Positions 33,976-42,410 are shown, counted from the first letter of the stretch. The stretch: 64,000 nt of DNA from Rufibacter immobilis (GCF_003721565.1 NZ_RJJE01000009.1:1263668-1327667), one strand, 5' to 3'. Notes: a model not told the origin generated them from the letters alone. A program made the numbers and translations.

Positions 33976-34019
33976 TGGCGTTTAGCGCCTGTTTTTGTAA
34001 AAACGGTCCCTAAACGCCA
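33976..34019. repeat. Intergenic palindromic repeat, copy R17
   Basis: TGGCGTTTAGCGCCTGTTTT and AAAAACGGTCCCTAAACGCCA; between the start of the TerB-like gene and the tRNA-Val promoter. Confidence 0.85.
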
Positions 34020-34146
34020 GGCCTTCCCGCCCCTGCCTTCCTTTTGCCCCGCCGCCAGAATGCGCTTGAAGAACCCGTTCCCGTTGGTGCCGTGCCAGCG
34101 CCAAACCATGCTGTGGCATATTTTTTTACTTTTTTTCAGGGCATGA

Positions 34147-34178
34147 TTTGGTGATTAAATTTCTACCTGCCATATTTG
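34147..34178 (+). promoter_or_regulatory. Promoter of the tRNA-Val pair
   Basis: TTTG (34147-34150), 20 nt, then CATATTTG (34171-34178): one mismatch to TAnnTTTG, correct spacing, 37 nt before the mature tRNA. Confidence 0.55.
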
Positions 34179-34215
34179 CATCATCAAACGGAGACAGCGG
34201 GTCTTCGGAGCCTTC

Positions 34216-34290
34216 GGGATGTTAGCTCAGCTGGTTCAGAGCATCTGCCTTACAAGCAGAGGGTCGCTGGTTCGAATCCAGCACGTCCCA
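34216..34290 (+). tRNA. tRNA-Val (TAC), copy 1
   Basis: A 75-nt cloverleaf. Acceptor GGGATGT pairs with ACGTCCC (one T-G wobble), discriminator A. D arm GCTCAGCTGGTTCAGAGC, anticodon stem TCTGC/GCAGA with loop CTTACAA giving anticodon TAC (reads Val GUA/GUG). T arm GCTGGTTCGAATCCAGC. CCA is not encoded. Confidence 0.96.
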
Positions 34291-34297
34291 CTTACAT

Positions 34298-34329
34298 AAA
34301 AAAGCCTCTCCGCTTAGAGAGGCTTTTTT
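34298..34329 (+). terminator. Terminator-like hairpin between the tRNA-Val copies
   Basis: AAAAAAGCCTCTC, CGCTTA, GAGAGGCTTTTTT; classical stem and T-run, lying between two identical tRNA genes. Confidence 0.8.
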
Positions 34330-34375
34330 ATGCGAAACTTCACTTGAAGATGATAGATCTTCTACCCCTTTTATT

Positions 34376-34450
34376 GGGATGTTAGCTCAGCTGGTTCAGA
34401 GCATCTGCCTTACAAGCAGAGGGTCGCTGGTTCGAATCCAGCACGTCCCA
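34376..34450 (+). tRNA. tRNA-Val (TAC), copy 2
   Basis: Identical over 75 nt to the copy at 34216, including anticodon TAC and discriminator A. The two copies are 85 nt apart, a local duplication. No independent promoter box is evident in the spacer. Confidence 0.96.
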
Positions 34451-34458
34451 CTTACATG

Positions 34459-34490
34459 AAGCCTCACCTAACCGTGAGGCTTTTGTGTTT
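34459..34490 (+). terminator. Terminator after tRNA-Val copy 2
   Basis: GCCTCAC, CTAACC, GTGAGGC followed by TTTTGTGTTTT. Confidence 0.7.
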
Positions 34491-34851
34491 TAGTTCCAGC
34501 CCGAGTTTAAAGATTTGCCCTAGGCTCTATCCGCAGAAAAATCCTTGCCCTCTTACCTCATTGACGCAACCTGGCTGAGTTTCCCTACGCTTCCCCACAA
34601 GGCCGCATAAGTTACAGAAAAGGGTAATTCCCCAAGCCCTCGCCAAAGGTATAAACCGTGTATTGGCACTGGGCTGGCGCGCGGCAACCTCTACTCTGAT
34701 TATCTCTGCGCCGGCTCTTGGTTGAAAGCGGCGTTTGTCCATTCCTATGCCTCAATGAACTGTTCTCTCCATGAGGTGTGGAAATGTAGTAAGTCACGGT
34801 ACCAGACAGGGTGGTTTAAGCCCTTACTTAGCGTATCTGATGCATATTCTG
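34491..34851. other. Intergenic sequence; possible minus-strand transcript
   Basis: No believable coding frame. A TACCTTTG box on the minus strand (34644-34651) could start a transcript heading back toward the tRNA genes across about 190 nt. No known RNA family motif was recognised in it. Confidence 0.35.
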
Positions 34852-34859
34852 TATTTTTG
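34852..34859 (+). promoter_or_regulatory. -7 box of the GNAT-like gene
   Basis: TATTTTTG fits TAnnTTTG, 21 nt before the ATG at 34880. Confidence 0.45.
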
Positions 34860-34879
34860 CCTTTCTTAGCCCACCGGAT

Positions 34880-36061
34880 ATGCACTTACTTGAGGTCACA
34901 AACGCGGTCACTACCAAAGCCTTTCTTGATTTCCCTACTTCGGTTTACCAAGACCACCCTAATTGGATCAGGCCCCTTGACAAAGACATTGAGCAAGTGT
35001 TTGACCCCGCCCAGAACCCTAACTTCCGGAACGGCACCGCCATTAGATGGATTTTGCAGAACCCGCAAGGACAAACCATTGGCCGGGTGGCTGCTTTTGT
35101 GAACAACAAGACCAAAGATGCTTCTGAGTACGTCACGGGGGGGATGGGCTTCTTTGAGTGCATCAATGACCAGTCAGCCGCCAACGCTTTGTTTGACGCG
35201 TGCCAGAACTGGTTGGCTGCCCAGGGCATGGAAGCCATGGATGGGCCCATCAACTTTGGGGAACGGGACCGCTGGTGGGGCCTGTTGACACAAGGGTTCA
35301 CGGAGCCTAACTATGGCATGTTCTACCACCCACCTTACTATCAGGAATTGTTTGAGAGTTATGGCTTTCAGGTATACTTTAAGCAGTACACCTATTACAT
35401 GGACACGCACGCCCAGTTCAGCGAGAAAATACGGCAGCGGTCTAAAACGCTGGATGAGACGCCTGGCTACAGTTTTGGGCACCCCTCCAAGAAGAATCTG
35501 GAGAAACTGGCGCAGGACTTTCTGGAAGTGTATAACAAAGCTTGGTCTGGGCATGCCGGCATCAATGAGATGACCCTGGAGAAAGCCATGAAAATGGTGG
35601 AAAGCATGAAACCGGTCATGGTGGAGCAGCTCATCAACTTCGCCTACTTTGAAGGCAAACCGATTGCTTTCTTCATCATGCTGCCAGAGCTGAACCAACT
35701 TTTCAAGCACCTCAACGGTCAATTTGATTTTCTGGCCAAACTGAAGTTCCTCTACTACCGCTGGCGCTACAACAAGCGCACTGACAAGAAAGTGTTTGGG
35801 GTGATTTTTGGCGTAGTGCCTGAATTTCAGGCCAAAGGCGTGGACTCTTACCTTATCTGCCATGCGCAAGGTCCCCTCAACGCCTACGGTGCCCGCGAGA
35901 TTGAAATGAACTGGGTAGGCGACTTCAACCCCAAGATGATGCTGGTGACCAAAGGCCTGGGAGCCCGCATCTACAAAACCCACGTGACGTACCGCAAGAT
36001 TTTTGATCCAACTAAGCCCTTCACGCGGTACCCAATCATCAACGTAAGGTCTGCGCAGTAA
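34880..36061 (+). CDS. GNAT-like hypothetical protein
   Basis: A 393-residue soluble protein. The N-terminal half (FLDFPTSVYQDHPNWIRPLDKDIEQVFDPAQNP, then WILQNPQGQTIGRVAAFVN) and the central and C-terminal halves (FGVIFGVVPEFQAKGVDSYLICHA, REIEMNWVGDFNPKMMLVTKGLGARIYKTHVTYRKIF) have the acyl-CoA-binding strand and helix pattern of GNAT acetyltransferases, seen here as two lobes. PEFQAKGVDS resembles the Q/RxxGxG/A acetyl-CoA loop. The substrate is unknown. Relatives in Bacteroidota are annotated only as hypothetical or GNAT. Confidence 0.72.
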   Translation: MHLLEVTNAVTTKAFLDFPTSVYQDHPNWIRPLDKDIEQVFDPAQNPNFRNGTAIRWILQNPQGQTIGRVAAFVNNKTKDASEYVTGGMGFFECINDQSAANALFDACQNWLAAQGMEAMDGPINFGERDRWWGLLTQGFTEPNYGMFYHPPYYQELFESYGFQVYFKQYTYYMDTHAQFSEKIRQRSKTLDETPGYSFGHPSKKNLEKLAQDFLEVYNKAWSGHAGINEMTLEKAMKMVESMKPVMVEQLINFAYFEGKPIAFFIMLPELNQLFKHLNGQFDFLAKLKFLYYRWRYNKRTDKKVFGVIFGVVPEFQAKGVDSYLICHAQGPLNAYGAREIEMNWVGDFNPKMMLVTKGLGARIYKTHVTYRKIFDPTKPFTRYPIINVRSAQ

Positions 36062-36150
36062 GAGGCAGCGTCGCACTGAATTCTCTGCACATCCAGAAAC
36101 TGTGACTAAACAGCAAGTTTTACTGGAGGATAAGTCTTTGTAGGCAATTG

Positions 36151-36189
36151 CTACTTTGGGGCTTGTTTTGGGAAAAGAGGCTCTAAATG
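36151..36189. repeat. Intergenic palindromic repeat, copy R18
   Basis: CTACTTTGGGGCTTGTTTTG then GGAAAAGAGGCTCTAAATG; degenerate left end. In the gap between the convergent GNAT-like and coaE genes. Confidence 0.75.
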
Positions 36190-36190
36190 C

Positions 36191-36787
36191 CTAATGGGCC
36201 AAGCGCAGGAAGTTCTGGTGCAGCTGCACCACTTGCGGCAACACCAGTTGGGTATCATCATTGTAAAGGACGAACTGTGCCCGCCGCACTCTTTCTTCTT
36301 CCGGCAATTGCTTATGGATGATGGCTTCCACCTCGGCCTGGTTGCGGTGCAAATCACGCTGGAGCGTGCGGGTTACTCTAATGGACAACGGCGCTGAAAC
36401 CGTGAGCACATGGTCTACCTGCGTATAGGCATTGGACTCAAACATGAGCGCAGCTTCCTTTAGAATATAGGGGGCCTGTTGGTGCTGCTCTACCCATTTA
36501 TAGAAGTCTTTGCGTACCTGCGGGTGCACCATACCGTTAAGCTTGGCCAATTCAGCTGTGTTATGGAATACTTTCTGGCTCAGGTAGGGGCGGTTCAGGT
36601 TTTGCTGGGCATCAAAGGTCTCCGGTCCAAAAGCGGAGATCAGCTGTTCGCGCAGCTCCGGGTCATGGTTCATCACCCATTTGGCGCGGGTATCTGAATC
36701 ATACACGGGTACCCCTAACAGCTGAAAGCATTTGCACACTATGCTCTTGCCAGAGCCAATGCCCCCGGTAATGCCAATTTTAAGCAT
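36191..36787 (-). CDS. coaE: Dephospho-CoA kinase
   Basis: A 198-residue kinase for the last step of coenzyme A synthesis. The P-loop GGIGSGKS is at residues 8-15. VYDSDTRAKWVM, RPYLSQKVFHN, LNGMVHPQVR and PYILKEAALMFES follow as in CoaE. Length matches the family (about 200). It is the last gene of a minus-strand operon beginning with nusB, 1 nt after the ybbR-like stop. Confidence 0.95.
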   Translation of the reverse strand: MLKIGITGGIGSGKSIVCKCFQLLGVPVYDSDTRAKWVMNHDPELREQLISAFGPETFDAQQNLNRPYLSQKVFHNTAELAKLNGMVHPQVRKDFYKWVEQHQQAPYILKEAALMFESNAYTQVDHVLTVSAPLSIRVTRTLQRDLHRNQAEVEAIIHKQLPEEERVRRAQFVLYNDDTQLVLPQVVQLHQNFLRLAH

Positions 36788-36788
36788 G

Positions 36789-37769
36789 TCACTGCGGTAT
36801 TAAAGATATCTTGACCCTGGCAGGCAGCAGGCTGATTTGTTTGGTGAGAGGTGCTTTCTGCAACAGCGTAGGCGCAATGGTGGAGTCTGCGGCGTTGAAC
36901 TGCCTGAAGTCAAGTGCTACCTGAAATAGCTCGGGCTGCAGAAGTTCTCTACTCTTGGGCAGGCAAGCATACTGCACCACCAGCGGTCCGTTCATCACCC
37001 GCAGGCGGTATCCTGCCGGGAAGTTCTGCAACGTGGGCTGCACCACCACTTCTCTACGCTCTAAAGCTACTATACTGAACTCAACCTCGGCCTCGCTTAC
37101 ATCTGCCTGCACCAGGGAGGTATAATCATATACCAGCGGTACTTCGGCTTTGAAAGGCGCTTTTAGGCTTCGGTTAGGAACGCTTAACAGGAATGGGTTG
37201 GGAAATTGATTCAGGATCTGCTCAGGTCCGGTAAAGGTGACGGAGTCTGGGCGCACTTTCACGGGCCCTACAAATTGGAAGCCCGGGGCTGCGATTACCT
37301 GGGTGGTATCAATAGCCAGCGGGAACTTGCGGGTAAGTAGCCGATCAAAATCAAAGCTGACGGTGTCTGTGACCACAAAATTGAGCGCCAAGCCATCCAA
37401 CACATTGGCGATGGCGGGCCGTAGGGCATGCCCTGGCAACCGCTTCACGTGGGGCAACCCCCTAATGGAGAGTTCGGCGGGTTTTACGTTAAACAGCAGG
37501 TTTTTGCGGAGCAGCTTCCAGCCTTTGCCGGTCACACTAATCATGACCACTTCTGGCAGAGGCTTCACGGGCACCAACGCCTGCGGATCATATTTGAACC
37601 GGATGGGATAGGATACCTGCGCGGTATAACTTTTATTGAGGGCGTTGAGCAGCCAGAAAGTAGCGGCCGTAAAAAAACAAAGCAACACCACCCGCCAGTA
37701 CTGTTTCTGTTTGGGTGAAAACGGTCTCAGTAACCAGAGGAGGGCGTGCTTTGTCTTATTAAATGGCAA
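36789..37769 (-). CDS. YbbR-like domain protein
   Basis: A 326-residue protein with one N-terminal TM segment (about residues 25-43, VVLLCFFTAATFWLLNALN). Repeated YbbR-like beta domains follow (SYPIRFKYDPQALVPVKPLPEVVMISVTGKGWKLL, then FQFVGPVKVRPDSVTFTGPEQILN). YbbR/CdaR proteins of Firmicutes regulate cyclic-di-AMP synthase; no such partner is visible here, so the role is inferred only loosely. It is cotranscribed with yajC and coaE. Confidence 0.83.
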   Translation of the reverse strand: MPFNKTKHALLWLLRPFSPKQKQYWRVVLLCFFTAATFWLLNALNKSYTAQVSYPIRFKYDPQALVPVKPLPEVVMISVTGKGWKLLRKNLLFNVKPAELSIRGLPHVKRLPGHALRPAIANVLDGLALNFVVTDTVSFDFDRLLTRKFPLAIDTTQVIAAPGFQFVGPVKVRPDSVTFTGPEQILNQFPNPFLLSVPNRSLKAPFKAEVPLVYDYTSLVQADVSEAEVEFSIVALERREVVVQPTLQNFPAGYRLRVMNGPLVVQYACLPKSRELLQPELFQVALDFRQFNAADSTIAPTLLQKAPLTKQISLLPARVKISLIPQ

Positions 37770-37777
37770 GGTATTTT

Positions 37778-38110
37778 TTACGTAGTGGGTTCTGTGCTGG
37801 CATTAGCGTTGACACGGCTGGTAGGTTCCATCGCAATCGCTATTTTGTCAAATTTCAGCTTAATGCCTTTGTCTACTTCAATCCAAACGGTGTCATCATC
37901 TATGCTGAGCAGGCGGCCGTGCAGCCCACCAATGGTAACCACGTTCATTCCGCGCTTCAGTTCATCTCTGAATTTCTTCTGGTCTTTGGCCTTTTTCTGT
38001 TGCGGGCGCAGCATGAAGAAATAAAATACCAGAATAATTAAGCCAATGAACAGGAAATTAGCATACACATTGGTGTTCTCTGCGGAGGCTTGCAATAAAA
38101 TTGTTAACAT
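37778..38110 (-). CDS. yajC: Preprotein translocase subunit YajC
   Basis: A 110-residue single-TM protein of the Sec holo-translocon. The TM segment ANFLFIGLIILVFYFFMLRPQQKKAKDQKKF (residues about 18-48) ends in the hallmark RPQQKK. The cytoplasmic tail GMNVVTIGGLHGRLLSIDDDTVWIEVDKGIKLKFDKIAI is the YajC SH3-like domain. The last residues ANASTEPTT are a short extension. Confidence 0.95.
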   Translation of the reverse strand: MLTILLQASAENTNVYANFLFIGLIILVFYFFMLRPQQKKAKDQKKFRDELKRGMNVVTIGGLHGRLLSIDDDTVWIEVDKGIKLKFDKIAIAMEPTSRVNANASTEPTT

Positions 38111-38125
38111 AAGGTTGTTCTAAGA

Positions 38126-38668
38126 TTATAAACGAACAGGTCCTTCTGCTCCTGCCTGCGGCACTGTGCCGGTAATGTTGGTCTTAATCACTAACTGGTT
38201 GATCTGCGGATCTGTGTTGGCGGTGATGGTGATCTGCTTAGACTGCTGGCCAGTTTTACCGGCTGGGTCAAACTCAACAGTGATCTCGCCGGTTTTGCCA
38301 GGGGCAATAGGTTCTTTTGGCCATTGCGGCACGGTACAACCGCAGGTGGCGGAGGCGCTCTCAATCACCAGGGGCGCTTGGCCGGTGTTGGTGAAAGTAA
38401 AAGTGTGCTGCACTTTCTTGTCTGCCTTGATATTACCGAAATCATGCTCCGTTTCTTTGAACGTCATGACGGGCTTAGGCGCGTTAGGATCCACGGCTTC
38501 CTGGCTGGCCACGTTAGGGTTGGTAGCCGGATCATTGGCTGCCGGAGCAGTCCCTTCAGAAGCGTTCTGCTCAGTGGCGGTTGCTTCTTCTGTAGTTGCT
38601 TTTTTCTCGCAGCTGGTTGTCCAGAGACCACCGGCTAAGAGCAATGCGATGACAAATTGCTTTTTCAT
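38126..38668 (-). CDS. DUF1573 lipoprotein
   Basis: A 180-residue lipoprotein. Signal MKKQFVIALLLAGGLWTTSC with lipobox Cys at residue 20, then an Ala/Asn/Thr linker. The DUF1573 Ig-like domain reads MTFKETEHDFGNIKADKKVQHTFTFTNTGQAPLVIESASATCGCTVPQWPKEPIAPGKTGEITVEFDPAGKTG, where SCGCT is the family hallmark. Function is unknown. Its place between idh and yajC is common in this phylum. Confidence 0.88.
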   Translation of the reverse strand: MKKQFVIALLLAGGLWTTSCEKKATTEEATATEQNASEGTAPAANDPATNPNVASQEAVDPNAPKPVMTFKETEHDFGNIKADKKVQHTFTFTNTGQAPLVIESASATCGCTVPQWPKEPIAPGKTGEITVEFDPAGKTGQQSKQITITANTDPQINQLVIKTNITGTVPQAGAEGPVRL

Positions 38669-38699
38669 AAGATTCTACCTATTAAAAGAATAGGACAAG

Positions 38700-39698
38700 T
38701 TACAAATTTGAAATTATATGCTGCGTAAATTCTGAGGTAGACGCAGTACCACCTAAATCGCGGGTGCATTGCTCTTTGTTGAGCAAGGTTTTCTCCAGCG
38801 CGTTCTCAATTCTGTCTGCCTGCTCCTGCAAGCCCATGTGCTGTAGCATCATGAGGGCAGAACGCAGCAGGGCGGTTGGGTTAGCCAAGCCTTTACCGGC
38901 AATATCTGGGGCCGAGCCGTGCACGGCTTCAAAAATAGCCATATCATCGCCAATATTGGCGCCAGACACCACACCCAGACCACCTACCAGACCGGCACAC
39001 AGGTCAGAGAGAATATCTCCGAACAGGTTAGTGGTGACCACCACGTCAAACTGCTCTGGTTTGCTCACCAGCTGCATGCACATGTTGTCAATGATCTTCT
39101 CATCCCACTGCACCTCAGGAAATTCTTTGGAAACGGCCTCAGCAGCTTCCAGCATCAGTCTACCGGCGTTTTTCAGGATGTTGGCTTTGTGCGCCACCGT
39201 CACTTTGGAACGGTTATGCTTGGCGGCAAACTGGAAAGCAGCCCGCACAATTTTATGGCAACCTTCTACCGTCACGCGCGAGATGGAATCGGCAATGCCC
39301 AGGCGCTCGTCATAGATCTCCAGCCCGGAGTACAGTCCTTCTGTGTTCTCCCGGAACAGCACCAGGTCTACGTTCTCAAACCGGGTTTTCACACCCGCCG
39401 TGGTCTTGGCCGGGCGTACGTTGGAATATAAATCGAATTTCTGGCGGAGCTGTACGTTGATGCTCTTGAAGCCTTTGCCCACCGGCGTGGTGATAGGGCC
39501 TTTGAGGGCGATTTTATTACGCTCCAGGGAAGCAATAAGGGTCTGCGGAATCAGCTCACCCATGGACTCAAAGGTGGTTTGTCCGGCGTTTTCTTCTTCC
39601 CAAGTGATGGGCACTTGTGCGGCTGCAAAGATCGCCTTTACGGCTTCCGTGATCTCAGGACCTATCCCGTCGCCGGGAATAAGGGTAACGGTTGTCAT
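38700..39698 (-). CDS. Isocitrate/isopropylmalate dehydrogenase family enzyme
   Basis: A 332-residue beta-decarboxylating dehydrogenase. LIPGDGIGPEITEAV at the N-terminus, RENTEGLYSGLE, VTVAHKANILK, NMCMQLVSKPEQFDVVVTTNLFGDILSDL and EAVHGSAPDIAGKGLANPTAL make the active site. The pattern resembles NAD-dependent isocitrate dehydrogenase (mitochondrial IDH3-like) more than LeuB, but specificity is not certain. The frame begins with TTG at 39704; ATG at 39698 (MTTVTLIPGDG) is preferred. It sits in the nusB operon between ytxH and the DUF1573 gene. Confidence 0.88.
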   Translation of the reverse strand: MTTVTLIPGDGIGPEITEAVKAIFAAAQVPITWEEENAGQTTFESMGELIPQTLIASLERNKIALKGPITTPVGKGFKSINVQLRQKFDLYSNVRPAKTTAGVKTRFENVDLVLFRENTEGLYSGLEIYDERLGIADSISRVTVEGCHKIVRAAFQFAAKHNRSKVTVAHKANILKNAGRLMLEAAEAVSKEFPEVQWDEKIIDNMCMQLVSKPEQFDVVVTTNLFGDILSDLCAGLVGGLGVVSGANIGDDMAIFEAVHGSAPDIAGKGLANPTALLRSALMMLQHMGLQEQADRIENALEKTLLNKEQCTRDLGGTASTSEFTQHIISNL

Positions 39699-39709
39699 GG
39701 TCAAGGGGC

Positions 39710-40015
39710 TTAGATTTCCTTTCTGTTATTGATTTGATTGATGAGGGAGTCTACGTCTACCAACAGACGCTCGGCTTTGTCGCGGGCATCTTTGATCACG
39801 CGCTGCCCCTCGGTTTTGGCGGCAGAGCCCTGCTCTTCTCTTCCGGCAATGAGGTCATTGGTGAGCTCCAGCAGACGGGCCCGGTATTTCTCTAACTGAA
39901 AGCTCAGTTTGTCACGGGTTTCACGGCCTTTCTCTGGCGCAAATAAGATTCCTAGCACCGCTCCCGTAGCGATGCCGGTAGAGAAGGCAAGGATAGCATT
40001 GGTTTTTTTGCCCAT
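39710..40015 (-). CDS. YtxH-domain protein
   Basis: A 101-residue protein of the YtxH family. An N-terminal TM segment with glycines (AFSTGIATGAVLGILFAPEKGRETRDKL) is followed by a charged helical coiled-coil tail (QLEKYRARLLELTNDLIAGREEQ). GILFAPEKGRETR is the family motif. Function is unknown. Confidence 0.87.
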   Translation of the reverse strand: MGKKTNAILAFSTGIATGAVLGILFAPEKGRETRDKLSFQLEKYRARLLELTNDLIAGREEQGSAAKTEGQRVIKDARDKAERLLVDVDSLINQINNRKEI

Positions 40016-40055
40016 AGTTTTAGGTAGTATTAAGGTTGTTACGCAAGAGCCTCTG

Positions 40056-40101
40056 TTTGCGTTTAGGGGCTGTTTTTGGAAAAACAGCCCCTAAACGCAA
40101 A
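40056..40101. repeat. Intergenic palindromic repeat, copy R19 (perfect form)
   Basis: TTTGCGTTTAGGGGCTGTTT and AAACAGCCCCTAAACGCAAA arms with GGA-type loop; perfect. Located in the nusB-ytxH gap inside the operon. Confidence 0.93.
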
Positions 40102-40145
40102 CCGGCTACGTTATTGGTTTCACTGAGAACGCAAAACTGGTCTTT

Positions 40146-41318
40146 TTATTTGTTGTCTAGCAAACCTCTTCCAGATTTACGGATGGCGCCGCTGGAGAGC
40201 AGGTCCTGAGACAGCTTGTCTAACACCCCGTTCACGAACTGCTTGCTCTTAGGCGTGCTGTACACTTTAGAGATGTCAATATACTCATTGATGGTCACCT
40301 TTACCGGAATGCTCCTGAAAATATGCATCTCGCAGAGCGCCATCTTGAGGATGATCTTGTCCATGAGGGCCACCCGCTCCACGTCCCAGTTCTTCACGCT
40401 TTCTGAGATCATGGCTTCGTACTTCTCATCGTCTTTGAGGGTTTCAAAGTAGAGTTCCTCAAAGAAGGCTTTGTCGTCTTCCCAGCTGGGCGAAAGGTCT
40501 AGCAGGGCCAGGTTCTCATCGGTATCCTCCTCCAGCATCTTGATGGATTTGTTTACCAGGCTTTTCACCACAGACTTGTTCTCCACCCAGTTCAGGTCTT
40601 TCTCCTCAAACAGGGCCTGCAGGTTCTCGTCCTTAAAGATAAGATTTTTGAAGATATGTTTGAGCAGTTCCAGATCCTGCTCATAGGTTGGCTCGGCTAC
40701 CGCCAGGTACGCCAGTACTTCTTCGTCTTTTTTGAGGCTGTTGCGGTAGATTTTCTGCACTACCTCCAGGTCACCGGCCCAGCTCAGGTTTCTCCTGATC
40801 ACGCGCTGCTCCAGGAATTTGTTGCCCAACAGTTTCTGCAGGGCTTTATTCTGGAGCAGTTTGCTCAAGTCTGCGTCTGTGCGCTCTGTGAAACGGGTGG
40901 CGGCTTTTTTCTCATCGCCTTCAATGAGGTGCACCAGCTCCTGCAGCACCAGCAAGGTTAACAGGTAGCGGTCATAGATTTCCTCAGCGGCGGTCAGCAT
41001 CTGGTTACCGAAGAACTTAAGGTCTTTTCGGAGCGCGTTCTGGTAGAAATTAACGGCCGCCTGGGCTGCATCCAGAATTTCGCGGTCTTTCTCCTCGGTG
41101 TCAAATTTGCGGGTTTCGTACCATTCCTTGAACAGCAGCGTGGCGATCTGCTTCTGGCCTTCCAGTTTTTTACGGTCCTGCGGCTCAATGGCCATCAGGT
41201 CGGGGGCAAATCGGTCCGCGATCAAATCCAGCGCCAGTAAATAGTCTGACCCTTCTGCCTGCACGTAGGCATAAATGGCTTGCATGGCTTTGATACGGAG
41301 TATTCTGCGGTTGAGCAT
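40146..41318 (-). CDS. nusB: Transcription antitermination factor NusB (long form)
   Basis: A 390-residue protein. Residues about 1-40 have the NusB start (RILRIKAMQAIYAYVQ), and the true NusB domain lies at the C-terminus (ALMDKIILKMALCEMHIFRSIPVKVTINEYIDISKVYSTPKSKQFVNGVLDKL). Bacterial NusB is usually about 140 residues; the long Bacteroidota form carries a large helical insertion. It acts in rRNA antitermination with NusE. First gene of the nusB-ytxH-idh-DUF1573-yajC-ybbR-coaE operon. Confidence 0.93.
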   Translation of the reverse strand: MLNRRILRIKAMQAIYAYVQAEGSDYLLALDLIADRFAPDLMAIEPQDRKKLEGQKQIATLLFKEWYETRKFDTEEKDREILDAAQAAVNFYQNALRKDLKFFGNQMLTAAEEIYDRYLLTLLVLQELVHLIEGDEKKAATRFTERTDADLSKLLQNKALQKLLGNKFLEQRVIRRNLSWAGDLEVVQKIYRNSLKKDEEVLAYLAVAEPTYEQDLELLKHIFKNLIFKDENLQALFEEKDLNWVENKSVVKSLVNKSIKMLEEDTDENLALLDLSPSWEDDKAFFEELYFETLKDDEKYEAMISESVKNWDVERVALMDKIILKMALCEMHIFRSIPVKVTINEYIDISKVYSTPKSKQFVNGVLDKLSQDLLSSGAIRKSGRGLLDNK

Positions 41319-41419
41319 ATTAAATAAGGAAAGAACGTGGTGAACGTGAAAATTAAGCTAAAAGTTGGGAGTTGGCGGGTGGCTTTCGCCCTTATACGGC
41401 CCCTCCCCCAATTCTGCCG

Positions 41420-41451
41420 CAAAGGTCCGAACTTGTAGCCCAAGAAGCAAA
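41420..41451 (-). promoter_or_regulatory. Promoter of the nusB operon
   Basis: Minus strand TTTG (41448-41451), 20 nt, GACCTTTG (41420-41427), one mismatch to TAnnTTTG. It sits 102 nt upstream of the nusB ATG. Confidence 0.5.
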
Positions 41452-41518
41452 CGGTCCTCTCTTTTTAATTAGCACTATTCCTTTTACTTGGGCAAAAGGC
41501 GCGGCGTTTCTCTCAAGT

Positions 41519-41560
41519 TGCATTTAGCACCTGTTTTTGGAAAATGAGCCGCTAAACGCA
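41519..41560. repeat. Intergenic palindromic repeat, copy R20
   Basis: TGCATTTAGCACCTGTTTTT then AAAATGAGCCGCTAAACGCA; start of the long intergenic region before the leucine-dehydrogenase gene. Confidence 0.82.
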
Positions 41561-41561
41561 T

Positions 41562-42272
41562 TACTTGTTTTTTGTATTCTGAAGGATTGTCTATTGTGCT
41601 CCACATTTGGCAAAAGGTTCATGTCATGAGAACTGCTTCTCACCTCCGAGAGTCCCCCTTTGAAGGGGGTAGGGGGATGTTTACACGAGCCGGTCTCTCT
41701 TCTTCTGGACTTGCCTGCAAGGACAGGTGCCTTTCACTCCCGTTCCTGCCGAACCTAGGGCTATATTACCTTCCTTGCCGAAACTCCTGCTGCTTTCGCC
41801 GTTGTTGGTGTTCTCACCGACAACCAAGACTGCCGCTCCGGTTTGCTCTATCCGTCTTTGCTTTCCATTGCCGTTCCTGCCGAACCTCTTATCATTTTAC
41901 TTTCTGCCAACGTCTGTCACTTTTCTCCTTGATGAGAAAAGTAACCAAAAGAATCAAGAAGAAAAGAAACTCGCTGACGCTCGGACAGTCTTTTCTTCAT
42001 TTGAGGTACCACCGGGCAGCCGTCCTCTGTTCTATAGGAAGCTAAGGCTATTGCAGGCTTTTACCGTCTGAGCGTGCTCCCGCTAAGCGCCTCGGGGCAT
42101 ATTGCCCCTGCGTTGCCCGCTCCCGCAGGCAAGCCTACTGCCAGAGGGATCGCTGTTATTCCCATTAGCTTGCGGGCGTGGCTGGAGTGCGGGGCCGAAT
42201 GAATCAAAGGCATTGCGTCTTGATCCTAGGTGGCGGGACTCCCCTCCTGGGAGGGGTAGGGGTGGGTTAAGT
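41562..42272. other. Long repeat-rich intergenic region without a gene
   Basis: Holds two short CCCC/GGGG-type motifs (41652-41678 with CCCCCTTTGAAGGGGGTAGG, and 42240-42266 with CCCCTCCTGGGAGGGG), a stretch with GATGAGAAAAGTAACCAAAA, and GCTTGCGGGCGTGGCTGGAG. Open frames across it are low-complexity and not gene-like. I see no transposase or RNA gene. Confidence 0.55.
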
Positions 42273-42311
42273 GCGTTTAGGGGCTCTTTTTCTGAAAACA
42301 AGCTCAAAACG
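42273..42311. repeat. Intergenic palindromic repeat, copy R21
   Basis: GCGTTTAGGGGCTCTTTTTC then TGAAAACAAGCTCAAAACG; the right arm has drifted. Confidence 0.8.
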
Positions 42312-42333
42312 TAGGTGAGGCACAAACCTAAAA

Positions 42334-42377
42334 AAGCGTTTAGGGGCTGTTTTTGAAAAAACAGCCCCTAAACGCTT
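42334..42377. repeat. Intergenic palindromic repeat, copy R22 (perfect form)
   Basis: AAGCGTTTAGGGGCTGTTTT and AAAACAGCCCCTAAACGCTT; perfect palindrome, 22 nt from copy R21, next to the leucine-dehydrogenase stop. Confidence 0.93.
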
Positions 42378-42410
42378 AGTGGAATTCGCTCCTCTGAGGG
42401 AGAAGAGGAA

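Noticed and set aside
34491..34651. Resemblance to SRP, 6S, RNase P or tmRNA
   Set aside because: None of the diagnostic motifs of these RNAs could be found by eye.
35174..36076. 300-codon minus-strand frame inside the GNAT-like gene
   Set aside because: Antisense frame of a long gene; His/Val/Leu-rich composition typical of reverse reading.
41572..42071. Overlapping frames of 114-157 codons in the nusB-dehydrogenase gap
   Set aside because: Low-complexity Pro/Leu/Ser peptides spanning simple repeats; no start region or family resemblance.
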